From Aquisalimonas lutea (GTDB taxonomy: Bacteria; Pseudomonadota; Gammaproteobacteria; Nitrococcales; Aquisalimonadaceae): a DNA stretch of 64,000 nucleotides. How positions within the stretch are numbered: the first letter of the stretch is position 1; each line of letters starts with the position of its first letter. The position numbers were made by a program, and so were the translations under genes. A model generated the notes under the pieces. It was given only the letters and a program-made list of their open reading frames with translations. It searched no databases and was not told the DNA's origin. The stretch is from contig NZ_JAUFPK010000004.1 in NCBI RefSeq assembly GCF_030409225.1, forward strand, positions 449,792 to 513,791, written 5' to 3'. Below are positions 9,584 through 20,594 of this stretch, piece after piece.

Positions 9584-11176
9584 CTACAGGGCCGCGACCT
9601 GCCCGTCGCTGCGCGGGTCGGCGGCGCCCTCGAAGACACCGTCGGCCCGCCGGCTGATGGCGCCGGCGTGCCCCATGGCATCCTCGAACGGGCCCAGGAC
9701 CTCCACATCGTGCCCCGCCGCGGCCATGGCCTCGATGAGTGCCGGCTCGAACCGGGACTCGAACTTGAGGCTGGTGCTGGTGCTGCCCCAGGTGCGTCCC
9801 AGCAGCCAGCGCGGGGCGGTCACCGCGTCCTGCAGCGCCTGGCCGAACAGGACGTGGCGCGAGAATACCGCCGCCTGGGTCTGCGGCTGGCCCTCGCCGC
9901 CCATGGTGCCGTAGACCAGCGTTCGCCCGTCGTTCAGCCGGGCCATGGCGGGGTTCAGCGTGTGGAACGGCCGACGGCCCGGCTGCAGCGCCTGGCGCCC
10001 CGCCGGGTCCAGGGAGAAGCTCATGCCGCGGTTCTGCATGAGCACGCCGGTCGCCGGCGACACCACTCCCGCCCCGAACTCCCAGTAGATGCTCTGGATG
10101 AAGCTCACGCTGCGGCCGTCCCGGTCCATGGCGCCCAGCCAGACGGTATCTCCCGGAGCGCCGGCCTGCGGCCAGGGCAGCGCCCGCTCCGCGGAGATGC
10201 GGGCCGCCGCCCCGTCCAGAAACGCGGCGTCGAGGAACCCGCACGGATCCCGGTCCATGAAGGCGGGATCGGTCACATAGCGGTCACGGACCTGGAACGC
10301 CTGCTTGGTCGCCTCGACCAGGCCGTGGACGTGAGCGAAGCCCTCCGCCCGCTCGACGCCCAGGCGCTCGAAGATGCCCAGGATCAGCAGCGAGGCCAGC
10401 CCCTGGGTCGGCGGCGGCATGTTGTAGACCCGGCCGCCACCGAGGTCCAGGCCCAGGGGATCCACGGTCATGGCGTCGAAACCGGCCAGATCGCCGCGGT
10501 CCACCGGACTGTCCATCGCCGCCAGATCGTCGGCGAGCGCCGCCGCGATCTCGCCGCGGTAGAAATCGTCGAGACCCGCCCGGGCGAGCTGCTCCAGGGT
10601 GTCCGCCAGGCGCGGCTGGCGGAACACGGCGCCTGTCTCCGGCGGCGCGCCGCCGGCGAGAAAGGTGTCGGCGAAGCCGGGTACGTCCTCCAGCTCGCCG
10701 CGCTTGTCCGCGGCGAGCCGGGCCAGTCCCGTGCTGGCGGGCACGCCGTCGCGGGCGTGCCGAATGGCCGGCTCGAGCAGCCGTGCCAGCGGCAGCCGGC
10801 CGGCTCCGGACCCCGGTGATGCCAGGGCCCGCTGCCAGCCGGCCACGGTGCCGGGAACCGTGAGGGCGGCATGGGGACCCCGTGCGGGTATTGCCGACGC
10901 GTGCCCCCGCGCATCGTAGAACGCCCGGTCGGCAGCAGCCGCAGTCGGCCCGCAGGCATCGATGCCCAGCGGCGCGGCGCCGTCGTTGCCGATCAGCCAG
11001 AAGCCGTCGCCGCCGATGGCGTTCATGTGCGGGTAGACCACCGCGATGGCGGCAGCGGCCGCGACCATCGCCTCGACGGCGCTGCCGCCGTCGCGCAGCA
11101 CGTCACGGCCCGCCTCGGCGGCGAGAAAGTGCGGGGCCACGACCATGCCGTTACGGGCCCGGGGTGTTTGCAGCAT
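9584..11176 (-). CDS. Gamma-glutamyltransferase-family Ntn hydrolase (HpxW-like)
   Basis: A 530-residue proenzyme of the gamma-glutamyltransferase fold. It should cleave itself at T344 in PGDTVWLGAMD, making the Thr the nucleophile of the small subunit. The small-subunit sequence SFIQSIYWEFGAGVV and NRGMSFSLDP is the version found in oxamate amidohydrolase (HpxW) and its relatives rather than in glutathione-cleaving GGT. No signal peptide is seen, so it should act in the cytoplasm, unlike periplasmic GGT. It is the last gene of the TRAP transporter operon, 27 bases after the TauE/SafE gene, with GGAG nine bases before the ATG. The context suggests that it hydrolyses an amide of an imported acid; this is inference. 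Confidence 0.82.
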   Translation of the reverse strand: MLQTPRARNGMVVAPHFLAAEAGRDVLRDGGSAVEAMVAAAAAIAVVYPHMNAIGGDGFWLIGNDGAAPLGIDACGPTAAAADRAFYDARGHASAIPARGPHAALTVPGTVAGWQRALASPGSGAGRLPLARLLEPAIRHARDGVPASTGLARLAADKRGELEDVPGFADTFLAGGAPPETGAVFRQPRLADTLEQLARAGLDDFYRGEIAAALADDLAAMDSPVDRGDLAGFDAMTVDPLGLDLGGGRVYNMPPPTQGLASLLILGIFERLGVERAEGFAHVHGLVEATKQAFQVRDRYVTDPAFMDRDPCGFLDAAFLDGAAARISAERALPWPQAGAPGDTVWLGAMDRDGRSVSFIQSIYWEFGAGVVSPATGVLMQNRGMSFSLDPAGRQALQPGRRPFHTLNPAMARLNDGRTLVYGTMGGEGQPQTQAAVFSRHVLFGQALQDAVTAPRWLLGRTWGSTSTSLKFESRFEPALIEAMAAAGHDVEVLGPFEDAMGHAGAISRRADGVFEGAADPRSDGQVAAL

Positions 11177-11203
11177 GGATCCGGTTCTCCTTGATGGCCG
11201 CGA

Positions 11204-12040
11204 TCAGTACAGGACATCCAGCAGCATGCGCACCGAGGTCACGGCGAGGAACAGTGCGAATGCCTGGCGCAGGCGCGCGGGGTTGACGCTGTGCGCGATG
11301 CGGGCGCCGATGGGTGCCGCCAGCAGGGTCAGGGGCACGATCAGCGCAAAGCCGATGAGATTGACATAGCCGATGCTTCCAGGCAGACGCCCCGCCACCC
11401 CGAGGCCGGACCACACGAATCCGGCGGTCCCCGGCACGCTGATGATCAGCCCCAGCGCCGATGCCGTGCCCACGGCCCGGTGGATCGGATAGTTGAACAG
11501 CGACAGCACCGGCACGCTGAGCGTCCCGCCGCCGATGCCCATGAGGGTCGACAGCCCGCCGATCACCGCGCCGATCAGCCCCCGTGCCGGCCCGGCGGGC
11601 AGGGACGCGGCCAGCGCGCTGCGCTGGCTGGGCAGCGCCATGTTGACCGCGACCAGCAGCGCCACGATGCCGAAGATGGCGCCCAGCACGGCGCCGTCCA
11701 CCAGGCTGCCGCCGAGGCCGCCGAGGACGGCCCCGGCGAACACCGAGGGGGCCAGCGAGCGCAACAGGTCCGGGTCCAGCCCGCCCCGGGCGTAGTGCGC
11801 CCGCGCCGAGCGCAGCGATGTGGGAATGATCGTCGCCAGCGACGTCCCCACCGCCAGGTGCATGCGCACGGCTTCGTCCAGCCCCAGCAGCGTGAACATG
11901 TGGTAGAGCACCGGCACGATGACGATGCCGCCGCCGACGCCGAGCAGCCCGGCCATGATTCCGGCCACCAGGCCCGTCAGGCCCAGCGCCGCCGCGAGAC
12001 CGGCCAGCCAGGCCGGATCGTGTGTCGAGAAGAGCTCCAT
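11204..12040 (-). CDS. TauE/SafE (TSUP) family membrane transporter
   Basis: Inner-membrane protein of 278 residues with about eight hydrophobic segments in two homologous halves, each with a glycine-rich signature: AGLLGVGGGIVIVPVL near residue 30 and STLMGIGGGTLSVPVL near residue 165. This is the TSUP (sulfite exporter TauE/SafE, formerly DUF81) family, whose members move sulfite, sulfoacetate or other small organic anions across the membrane. It lies six bases after dctM and before the Ntn hydrolase, so it belongs to that operon and could export an end product of the imported compound. The ligand is not predictable. Confidence 0.88.
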   Translation of the reverse strand: MELFSTHDPAWLAGLAAALGLTGLVAGIMAGLLGVGGGIVIVPVLYHMFTLLGLDEAVRMHLAVGTSLATIIPTSLRSARAHYARGGLDPDLLRSLAPSVFAGAVLGGLGGSLVDGAVLGAIFGIVALLVAVNMALPSQRSALAASLPAGPARGLIGAVIGGLSTLMGIGGGTLSVPVLSLFNYPIHRAVGTASALGLIISVPGTAGFVWSGLGVAGRLPGSIGYVNLIGFALIVPLTLLAAPIGARIAHSVNPARLRQAFALFLAVTSVRMLLDVLY

Positions 12041-12046
12041 TGCGTG

Positions 12047-13369
12047 CTACCAGCCGATGGTCTCGGGCAGCCAGGTGGCCATGCCCGGAAACAGGAACAG
12101 CAGACCCAGCGCAACCGCCTGCAGGGCGATGAATGGTATCACCCCGACGTAGATATCCCGTGTCGTAATGCCCGGCGGGGCGACCCCCTTGAGGAAGAAC
12201 AGCGCCCAGCCGAAGGGCGGCGTCAGGAACGACGCCTGCAGGTTCATGGCCACGAGAATGCCCAGCCAGACCATGTCGACGCCGGCCTGCTGGAACAGGG
12301 GCAGGAACATGGGCAGGGCGATGTAGGAGATCTCGATCCACTCCAGGAAGAAGCCGAGCACGAACAGCAGCAGCATCAGGAACAGCAGCTCCGCCGTGAG
12401 CCCGCCGGGGATCATCGCGAACAGCCCCTCCACCAGGCCCTCGCCGCCGAGCCCGCGAAACGCCAGGGCGAACGGCTGGGCGCAGATGAGGATGAAGAAC
12501 ACCATGGCCGTAATGCGCACGGTGCCGCCCAGGGTGTCGTTGAGAACCCCGAGGCTGAAGCGCCGGCTGATCACCGCAATGACCAGGCTGCCGGCCGCCC
12601 CCATAGAGGCGGCCTCCGTCGGTGCGGCGATGCCGCCGATGATGGAGCCGAGCACGGCGAACACCAGGCCCAGGGTCGGCACCACGGAGCGCACCACCCG
12701 CCGCCACAGATCCCTCCCGGCCAGGGCGTCCCGCTCTTGCCGGGGAATCGCGGGGGCGACCTCGGGTTGCCACCATCCCAGGCCGATGAGATAGAGGGCG
12801 TAGACGCCGGCGAGCGCCAGGCCCGGCAGCATGGCGGCGGCGAACAGGCTGCCCACGGACTCGCCGAGAATGTCCGCCAGCAGGAGCAGGACCAGGCTCG
12901 GTGGCAGGATCTGGCCCAGCGTGCCCGAGGCGCAGATGGTCCCGCACGCCAGGGACTTGCTGTAGCCGCGGCGCATCAGCACGGGCAGTGTCAGCAGGCC
13001 CACGGTGACGACGGTGGCGCCGACGATCCCGGTAGCCGCGCCCATCAGCACCCCGACCAGCACGATGGCGATGCCCATGCCGCCGCGCAGCCCGCCCATG
13101 GCGTGGCCGAGGGTCTCCAGCATCTCGTCGGCGATGCGGGACTTCTCCAGCATCACCCCCATGAACACGAACAGCGGAATGGCCATGAGGGTGTAGTTGG
13201 TCACCACCCCGTAGACCCGCGAGGGCAGCAGGCCGAACAACACGTCCCCCAGGCCCAGGTAGCCGAACACCAGACCGGAGGTGGCCAGGGCGATGCCGAC
13301 CGGGATGCCGATGAAGATCATGCCCATGAACCCGGCCAGCATCAGGACCGCAAGGACTTCATTCGCCAT
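12047..13369 (-). CDS. dctM: TRAP transporter large permease DctM
   Basis: Large membrane subunit of a tripartite ATP-independent periplasmic transporter, driven by an ion gradient. The 440 residues form about 12 hydrophobic segments; typical motifs are GIPVGIALATSG, MAIPLFVFMGVML, GAATGIVGATVVTVG, LPPSLVLLLLADILGESVG and PTEAASMGAAGSL. The frame extends to 13603, but the ATG at 13367-13369 matches the family N terminus (MANEVLAVLMLAGFMG) and overlaps the end of dctQ by 11 bases, a usual coupled arrangement; the extra upstream residues are dctQ in another frame. Confidence 0.93.
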   Translation of the reverse strand: MANEVLAVLMLAGFMGMIFIGIPVGIALATSGLVFGYLGLGDVLFGLLPSRVYGVVTNYTLMAIPLFVFMGVMLEKSRIADEMLETLGHAMGGLRGGMGIAIVLVGVLMGAATGIVGATVVTVGLLTLPVLMRRGYSKSLACGTICASGTLGQILPPSLVLLLLADILGESVGSLFAAAMLPGLALAGVYALYLIGLGWWQPEVAPAIPRQERDALAGRDLWRRVVRSVVPTLGLVFAVLGSIIGGIAAPTEAASMGAAGSLVIAVISRRFSLGVLNDTLGGTVRITAMVFFILICAQPFALAFRGLGGEGLVEGLFAMIPGGLTAELLFLMLLLFVLGFFLEWIEISYIALPMFLPLFQQAGVDMVWLGILVAMNLQASFLTPPFGWALFFLKGVAPPGITTRDIYVGVIPFIALQAVALGLLFLFPGMATWLPETIGW

Positions 13370-13907
13370 GGGAAGGCGCTCCGTCACGGTGCGGGCCGCG
13401 GACGCAGCTGCGCGGATCGCGCAGCTCCCGCACGGCCCGGACGGCGCCGGCGGCGCCCTGGACGGCCAGGAGCGCGAAGCCGACCGGCAGGAATGCCTTG
13501 AGCACGTAGCGGTACGGCAGCCCGCTGGGGTTGGCCGAGCCCTCGCCGAGGCTGAACGAGCGCTCGACGAAGGGCACCGCCAGGCTGGCCAGGTACAGCG
13601 CAATGGCGACGGTCAGGACGCAGGTGACGAGCTCGATGATTCCCTGCAGCCGCCGCGGCATGCGCTCGTAGAACACGTCCACGCGCACGTGCTCGCCGTT
13701 GTGGAGGCCATAGGCCATGCCCAGCATGGCGATGGGCGGGACCAGGTGCCACTGGAGCTCCTGCATGGCGACCGTGCCCATGCTGAGTCCGTAGCGCAGG
13801 GCCACGTTGGTGGTCACCACGACAACGATGGCCATGGCACTGATCTTGGCACCCCAGCCGGCCAGCTCCAGCAGCCGGTCCGCCCCGCGTTCCACCGCCG
13901 TCAGCAT
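13359..13907 (-). CDS. dctQ: TRAP transporter small permease DctQ
   Basis: Small membrane subunit of the TRAP system, 182 residues with four hydrophobic segments and the family marks LRYGLSMGTVAMQELQWHL and GEHVRVDVFYERMP near the second helix. The ATG at 13905-13907 is preferred over one 21 bases upstream, because GGGGAGAG lies at ribosome-site distance. It follows dctP by 24 bases and overlaps dctM by 11, so dctP, dctQ and dctM are translated from one message. The C terminus (about 25 residues) is charged and cytoplasmic. Confidence 0.9.
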   Translation of the reverse strand: MLTAVERGADRLLELAGWGAKISAMAIVVVVTTNVALRYGLSMGTVAMQELQWHLVPPIAMLGMAYGLHNGEHVRVDVFYERMPRRLQGIIELVTCVLTVAIALYLASLAVPFVERSFSLGEGSANPSGLPYRYVLKAFLPVGFALLAVQGAAGAVRAVRELRDPRSCVRGPHRDGAPSHGE

Positions 13908-13931
13908 GGGCTCTCCCCTTGTTCGCACCGT

Positions 13932-15047
13932 TCAGATGGAGGCGCTCAGCGACCCGTTGACGAGCCGCTGGACCGGACCCTCGCTCAGCGCCGCCCACGA
14001 GGCATGCTTCTTCCGGAACGCGAAGAAGGCCTCGTGGATCCGCCGCGCCTGCTCGTCCTGGCTGGCGAAGTCCGACAGGACGTCGAACGTGGCCTCCTGC
14101 AGCCGCTCGACCACCGGCCCGGGCAGCGTGTCGGCGATGACGCCGTGATTGTCCACCAGGTCCGTGAGGGCGTCGGAGTTGTTGGCCTCGCACCAGGTAT
14201 GGCTCTCGAGATTGCAGGCCATGGCGGCGGTACGGACGATGGCCTGCAGGTCCTCGGGCAGCGACTCCCAGGCGTCCTTGTTGATGAGAAGCTCGGTGAC
14301 GTTGTTCGGCTCGGCCCAGCCGGTGGTGTAGTAGTACTTGGCCGCCTGGTGGAGGCCCAGCCGCCGGTCCTGGTAAGGGCCCACGAACTCCGCGGCGTCG
14401 ATGACGCCGCGTTCCAGCGCCGGGAAGATCTCGCCGCCGGGCAGGACCTGGGTGTTGACGCCCAGCCGGGAATAGACGTCGGCCGCCAGTCCCGGGATCC
14501 GCATGTTCAGGCCGTCCAGGTCGGCGACGGACTCGATGGGCTCGCGGAACCAGCCGGTCATCTGGACGCCAGTATTGCCCATGGGGAACGGCACCGCGTT
14601 GAAGCCGGCGTAGAGCTCGTGCCAGAGCTCCAGCCCGCCGCCGTGGTAGATCCAGGCGTTCTGCCCCTGGAAGTTCATGCCGAAGGGCACCGTGGTGAAG
14701 TACTGGGCGGCCGGTGCCTGCCCGGTCCAGAAGTAGGCGTTGGCGGCGTTCATCTCCACCGTCCCGGAAGTCACGGCATCAAAGCCCTCCATCGCCGGCA
14801 CCAGCTCGCCGGCGGCGAAGTGCTCGATCTGCAGCCGGCCGCCGGACATCGCCGCGACCTTGCGGCAGAAGTCCTCGGGGCTCCCCGGCCCGGTAACATA
14901 GAACGGCGACTCGGGCGGATACGCGTTGGTCATCCGCCACGTGAAGGTTCGGTCCGACTGCGCCTTGAGAAGGGCCGGGGCACCGACAATGGCCCCGCCG
15001 GCGGCTCCGGCGCCCGTTTTCAGGAAATCGCGACGCTTCATGGACAT
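13932..15047 (-). CDS. dctP: TRAP substrate-binding protein DctP, TakP-like
   Basis: Periplasmic solute receptor of 371 residues. The N terminus MSMKRRDFLKTGAGAAGGA is a twin-arginine signal, so the protein is exported folded. Several stretches resemble the alpha-keto acid receptor TakP of Rhodobacter: GNTGVQMTGWFREPI, GGEIFPALERGVIDAAEFVGPY and AAKYYYTTGWAEP. The first and second contain the arginine and acidic residues that bind the carboxylate and metal in that group. A 2-oxo acid ligand is therefore likely but not shown. The frame is open to 15362; the ATG at 15045-15047 is chosen because it puts the RR motif four residues in and has GAGGT upstream. First gene of the operon, divergent from the Lrp/AsnC gene. 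Confidence 0.92.
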   Translation of the reverse strand: MSMKRRDFLKTGAGAAGGAIVGAPALLKAQSDRTFTWRMTNAYPPESPFYVTGPGSPEDFCRKVAAMSGGRLQIEHFAAGELVPAMEGFDAVTSGTVEMNAANAYFWTGQAPAAQYFTTVPFGMNFQGQNAWIYHGGGLELWHELYAGFNAVPFPMGNTGVQMTGWFREPIESVADLDGLNMRIPGLAADVYSRLGVNTQVLPGGEIFPALERGVIDAAEFVGPYQDRRLGLHQAAKYYYTTGWAEPNNVTELLINKDAWESLPEDLQAIVRTAAMACNLESHTWCEANNSDALTDLVDNHGVIADTLPGPVVERLQEATFDVLSDFASQDEQARRIHEAFFAFRKKHASWAALSEGPVQRLVNGSLSASI

Positions 15048-15407
15048 GGGGTCTACCTCGCTGTTGGTTGCCTCGCCGCGGTGTGCGGCGTTTGCACCCG
15101 TCCCTGCGCAATCGCCGTGCCAGATCGCGCTGCAGCCGAAAAAATACCGCCGGAACAGGATGGTACGTTCCCCGCCAGGCGTATCCGCGGACGGCCGATG
15201 ACGGTGCGGCGCGCACCGTCCCGGTGCGCTGCCGCGACCCCGCCGGCTTACATCCGGTCCCCCGCAAGGCCGTACGATGCCGTTTGTCAGGCGATGACAC
15301 CTGTCCTGGCAGCGTTCTTGCTCGCAATTGCCCGGGTCTGCCACCGGAAGACGGGCAGGCACCGTTTCGGACGGACCGCCCCATGGCGATACACCGGGAG
15401 GCAGGCG
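15048..15407. other. Divergent intergenic region, dctP / Lrp-AsnC regulator
   Basis: These 360 bases separate the TRAP operon from its divergent regulator and must hold both promoters. No coding frame with family resemblance is present. An 8-bp hairpin (15200-15207 with 15213-15220, GACGGTGC and GCACCGTC) lies in the middle. The stretch near 15140-15150 (GAAAAAATACC) is the most AT-rich part and is a candidate promoter for dctP. No clear Lrp site was recognised. Confidence 0.5.
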
Positions 15408-15854
15408 ATGGAGAACGTGGACGAGGCGATCCTGAAGCTACTGGTGGACGACAGCCGCCTGTCGTTCGCCGAGATCGGCCGGCGGGTGGGCATTTCGCGG
15501 GCCTATGCCCGCGAGCGGGTGCGGCACCTGGTGGATGAAGGGATCATCGAGAAGTTCACCGCGGTGGTCGATCCCGCCAAGCTGGGGCGCAGCGTCTCGG
15601 CGTTCCTGGACGTCCGCGTCAGCCCCTCGCACATCGACGCCTGCTGCGAGGAGCTCGCCGGGACCCCCGAGGTGGTCAGCCTCTATCTCATGAGCGACCT
15701 GCAGAGCCTGCACATTCATACCCTGACCGACACCGAGGCCCATCTGGATGCTTTCGTGCGCGAGCACTTCTTCTCCCGGGACGGCATCCTCGGCATCGAC
15801 TGCAAGATGCTGCTGCGGCGTATCAAGAACCGGCGCGGCGGGCCGCGGCTGTGA
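15408..15854 (+). CDS. Lrp/AsnC-family transcriptional regulator
   Basis: DNA-binding regulator of 148 residues. The N-terminal winged helix-turn-helix (DEAILKLLVDDSRLSFAEI then GRRVGISRAYARERVRHLVD) is followed by IEKFTAVVDPAKLG and an AsnC-type ligand-binding domain with alternating strands and helices. A very long frame runs upstream on this strand, but the ATG at 15408-15410 is chosen because GGGAGG sits eight bases before it and the HTH then begins at the family position. The gene diverges from dctP and probably controls the TRAP operon in response to the imported compound or a derived amino acid; the effector is unknown. Confidence 0.9.
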   Translation: MENVDEAILKLLVDDSRLSFAEIGRRVGISRAYARERVRHLVDEGIIEKFTAVVDPAKLGRSVSAFLDVRVSPSHIDACCEELAGTPEVVSLYLMSDLQSLHIHTLTDTEAHLDAFVREHFFSRDGILGIDCKMLLRRIKNRRGGPRL

Positions 15855-16003
15855 CACGCCGGCGCCGCCCCGGAACTTCCGCGTGCGCGCGCACTCTCAA
15901 GTGGCGAAAGGGTTCGCCCTGCACGCCTGTAGACGCTAGACTGAGGGCACTTCGCCGGACGCGGTCGCCCGGCGCATTCATCATCGAAGGAGGCGCAAGG
16001 TAA

Positions 16004-16675
16004 ATGACGAGCCAGGAGCGTGTCATCAGTTCCGCGGGTGCGCGGAGTATCGAGACCAACAAGGTCATCCGCAACACCTACACCCTGCTTTCCCTGACGC
16101 TGGCGTTCAGCGCGGTGATGGCGGGCGTGGCCATGATCACCAATGCGCCGCCCATGCACTGGCTGCTCGTGCTCGGCGGCTACTTCGGCCTGCTGTTCCT
16201 GACCAACTACCTGCGCAACAGCGTCTGGGGCCTGGCGTCGGTGTTCGCGCTGACCGGCTTCATGGGCTTCACCCTGGGACCGATCATCGGCTACTACCTG
16301 ACGGCGGTGAGCAACGGGCCGCAGATCGTGCTCACGGCCTTCGGCGGCACCGCCGCCATCTTCCTGGGCCTGTCGGCCTACGCCCTGACCACGCGCAAGG
16401 ATTTCTCCTTCATGGGGGGCTTCCTGTTCGCGGGCATCCTGGTGGGCTTTCTCGCCGGCCTGGGGGCGATGGTCTTCCAGCTGCCGGGCATGATGCTGGG
16501 CGTGAGCGCCCTGTTCGTGCTGCTCATGTCCGCGTTCATCCTCTACCAGACCAGCGCGCTGGTCCACGGCGGCGAGACCAACTACATCATGGCCACGGTG
16601 GGCCTGTACATCGCCATCTACAACCTGTTCACCAGCCTGCTGCACCTGCTCATGGCCTTCAGCGGCAACGAGTAG
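16004..16675 (+). CDS. yccA: Bax inhibitor-1 / YccA family membrane protein
   Basis: Integral inner-membrane protein of 223 residues (E. coli YccA is 219) with seven hydrophobic segments and the TMBIM/BI-1 signature: NTYTLLSLTLAFSAVMAG at the first helix, FMGFTLGPIIGYYL in the middle and AIYNLFTSLLHLL at the end. In E. coli YccA binds and moderates the FtsH protease; other members conduct calcium. A terminal soluble domain is absent. GGAGG lies 12 bases before the ATG. No partner genes are adjacent, so its role here rests on family knowledge only. Confidence 0.9.
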   Translation: MTSQERVISSAGARSIETNKVIRNTYTLLSLTLAFSAVMAGVAMITNAPPMHWLLVLGGYFGLLFLTNYLRNSVWGLASVFALTGFMGFTLGPIIGYYLTAVSNGPQIVLTAFGGTAAIFLGLSAYALTTRKDFSFMGGFLFAGILVGFLAGLGAMVFQLPGMMLGVSALFVLLMSAFILYQTSALVHGGETNYIMATVGLYIAIYNLFTSLLHLLMAFSGNE

Positions 16676-16691
16676 GCGGCACACCGGGGTT

Positions 16692-16718
16692 CCGGCGGCC
16701 TCACGACGGGGCCGCCGG
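16692..16718. terminator. Hairpin between convergent yccA and cobA-like genes
   Basis: Perfect 9-bp stem (CCGGCGGCC at 16692-16700 and GGCCGCCGG at 16710-16718) with a 9-base loop, 16 bases after the yccA stop and just outside the end of the convergent gene. No T-run follows on either strand, so use as a two-way terminator is likely only from position and GC strength. Confidence 0.45.
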
Positions 16719-16719
16719 C

Positions 16720-17946
16720 TCATTCCGGCGGTGACGTCCCCTCGCCCGCCTCCCGCGGCGCCCAGGCCATTGCCTCGCCCGTGCCGCGGAACCAGCCCAG
16801 CCGCTGGCGAAGACGCACCACCTCGCCGACGATCAGCAGTGTCGGCGCCTGGATGCGCGCCTGATCCACCTTCTCCGGCAACGTCTCCAGCGCGTCCACC
16901 AGCACCGCCTGCGCCCGGGTCGTGCCCTGCTGGATCAGCGCCGCCGGCATGTCCGGGCGCATGCCCTCCGCGATCAGGCCCCGGCGGATATCCGGAAGGC
17001 TGTGCAGCCCCATGTAGAACACCAGCGTCTGCCCGTCCCGCACCAGGCCGCGGAAGTCCACGTCCAGCACGCCGTCCTTGCGGTGGCCGGTCACGAAGGC
17101 GCAGGACTGGGCATGGTCGCGGTGGGTCAGCGGGATGCCGGCATAGGCGGCGCAGCCGCTGGCCGCGGTAATTCCCGGGATGACGCGGAACGGAATGCCC
17201 GCGTCCATGAGGTGCTCGATCTCCTCGCCTCCTCGGCCGAAGATGAACGGGTCGCCGCCCTTGAGCCGGACGACGCGCCGTCCGGCGCCGGCGTGGCGCA
17301 GCAGGAGCTCGTTGATCTGGCCCTGGGGAACCGGATGGTCGCGGCGCTGCTTGCCGACGAAGATGCGCTCGCAGTGGACCGGGACATGGTCCAGCAACGA
17401 TGCGGCGACCAGGCGGTCGTAGATGAGCACGTCGGCGCTTTCCAGGGCCCGCAGGCCCCGCAGGGTGATGAGATCCGCCGCCCCCGGCCCGGCGCCCACC
17501 AGGCTCACGCTGCCCACGCCCCGCGCCCGGGCCACGGGCAGGTCGACCTGCCCTTCCGGTTCCTGGAGCTCCGGGTCATCCACACCCGCGGCCGACCTGC
17601 GGCCGACGCCCCGGCCCGGGTCCGCTGCGGGCACGGCGTCACCGCGTTCCGGCTGCTCCGGCACCCAGGCCGGTACCCGGTGCCGCCGGGCGTGGCGCAG
17701 GGCTGCCTCCGCGTCCGCTGCGTCCGGGTCCAGGACGACCAGGAGAGCACTGTCACGCACGGCCGTCTCCAGGTCCGGGTCCGCGGCGACAGCTTCGACG
17801 CCGGCCGGCAGGGGCTGCCCCCAGCCGGCCAGTGCCTCCTGCGGGACGTCCAGCGCCTCCAGCAGCCGCGCCGCCTCGGGGTGATCGCCCAGGACCAGCA
17901 CCCGGCGTCCGACCCGATCCAGGCGCAGGACCATGGTGTCTGCCAT
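16720..17946 (-). CDS. cobA: Uroporphyrinogen-III C-methyltransferase with degenerate siroheme-synthase N-domain
   Basis: SAM-dependent enzyme that makes precorrin-2, the precursor of siroheme for sulfite and nitrite reductase. The catalytic domain is complete: [18 protein letters not shown] (about 147-164), [33 protein letters not shown] and [19 protein letters not shown]. The 408 residues are shorter than CysG (about 460). Residues 1-145 look like a worn Rossmann domain: [17 protein letters not shown] stands where CysG has its GGG NAD site, and the central dimerisation and catalytic segment is missing. Precorrin-2 dehydrogenase and ferrochelatase activity should therefore be absent. Divergent from cysB, the regulator of cysteine synthesis, which fits a sulfur-assimilation role. 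Confidence 0.88.
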   Translation of the reverse strand: MADTMVLRLDRVGRRVLVLGDHPEAARLLEALDVPQEALAGWGQPLPAGVEAVAADPDLETAVRDSALLVVLDPDAADAEAALRHARRHRVPAWVPEQPERGDAVPAADPGRGVGRRSAAGVDDPELQEPEGQVDLPVARARGVGSVSLVGAGPGAADLITLRGLRALESADVLIYDRLVAASLLDHVPVHCERIFVGKQRRDHPVPQGQINELLLRHAGAGRRVVRLKGGDPFIFGRGGEEIEHLMDAGIPFRVIPGITAASGCAAYAGIPLTHRDHAQSCAFVTGHRKDGVLDVDFRGLVRDGQTLVFYMGLHSLPDIRRGLIAEGMRPDMPAALIQQGTTRAQAVLVDALETLPEKVDQARIQAPTLLIVGEVVRLRQRLGWFRGTGEAMAWAPREAGEGTSPPE

Positions 17947-18025
17947 TCCGTTGAACCTCCGTCACGGCTTCTGCCGAGTGAGCGTAGGGGTTGATGAATA
18001 TTTACAAAAAGACGCGTTTCCTTTA

Positions 18026-19040
<1,015 letters not shown>

Positions 19041-19043
<3 letters not shown>

Positions 19044-19055
19044 CGGCCCGCGCCG

Positions 19056-19058
<3 letters not shown>
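19041..19058. terminator. Hairpin containing the stop codons of cysB and serS
   Basis: TGACGGC (19041-19047) pairs with GCCGTCA (19052-19058) around a 4-base loop. The first three bases are the cysB stop and the last three the serS stop on the other strand, so each gene ends inside the same hairpin. Short and without a T-run; a two-way terminator is plausible but weak. Confidence 0.35.
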
Positions 19059-20357
<1,299 letters not shown>

Positions 20358-20415
20358 TCAGGGGTGCGCATTGTACCGGGACGGGCCGGGAATGCGTAGG
20401 CGGGGAGAACCCACC

Positions 20416-20587
20416 GTAGGAGCGGCGTGAGCCACGACCGTTGCAGAGCGTTATTTCCGGCCACCGTCGGGGCTGAAGCCCCTCCCACAAAAGGCCCCGG
20501 GTCCGGCGAGAGGTTGTAGGAGCGGCTTCAGCCCCGACCTGGCTGTGAATCGGGTCTCTGGAAAGTCGCGACTGAAGTCGCTCCTAC
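20416..20587. repeat. Cluster of REP-like palindromic elements
   Basis: Four related units lie in the rarA-serS gap: GTAGGAGCGGCGTGAGCC (from 20416), GTCGGGGCTGAAGCCCC (20466-20490), TTGTAGGAGCGGCTTCAGCC (20514-20538) and GTCGCGACTGAAGTCGCTCC (20565-20587). The second and third are inverted with respect to each other. Similar units occur at 46416-46493 and 63933-64000. They resemble repetitive extragenic palindromes of gammaproteobacteria, which are usually moved by a RAYT transposase; none is in the window. Confidence 0.8.
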
Positions 20588-20594
20588 CGCGCAA

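Noticed and set aside
13281-15407. Long upstream extension of the Lrp/AsnC frame
   Set aside because: Antisense to the TRAP genes; the ribosome site and family N terminus place the start at 15408.
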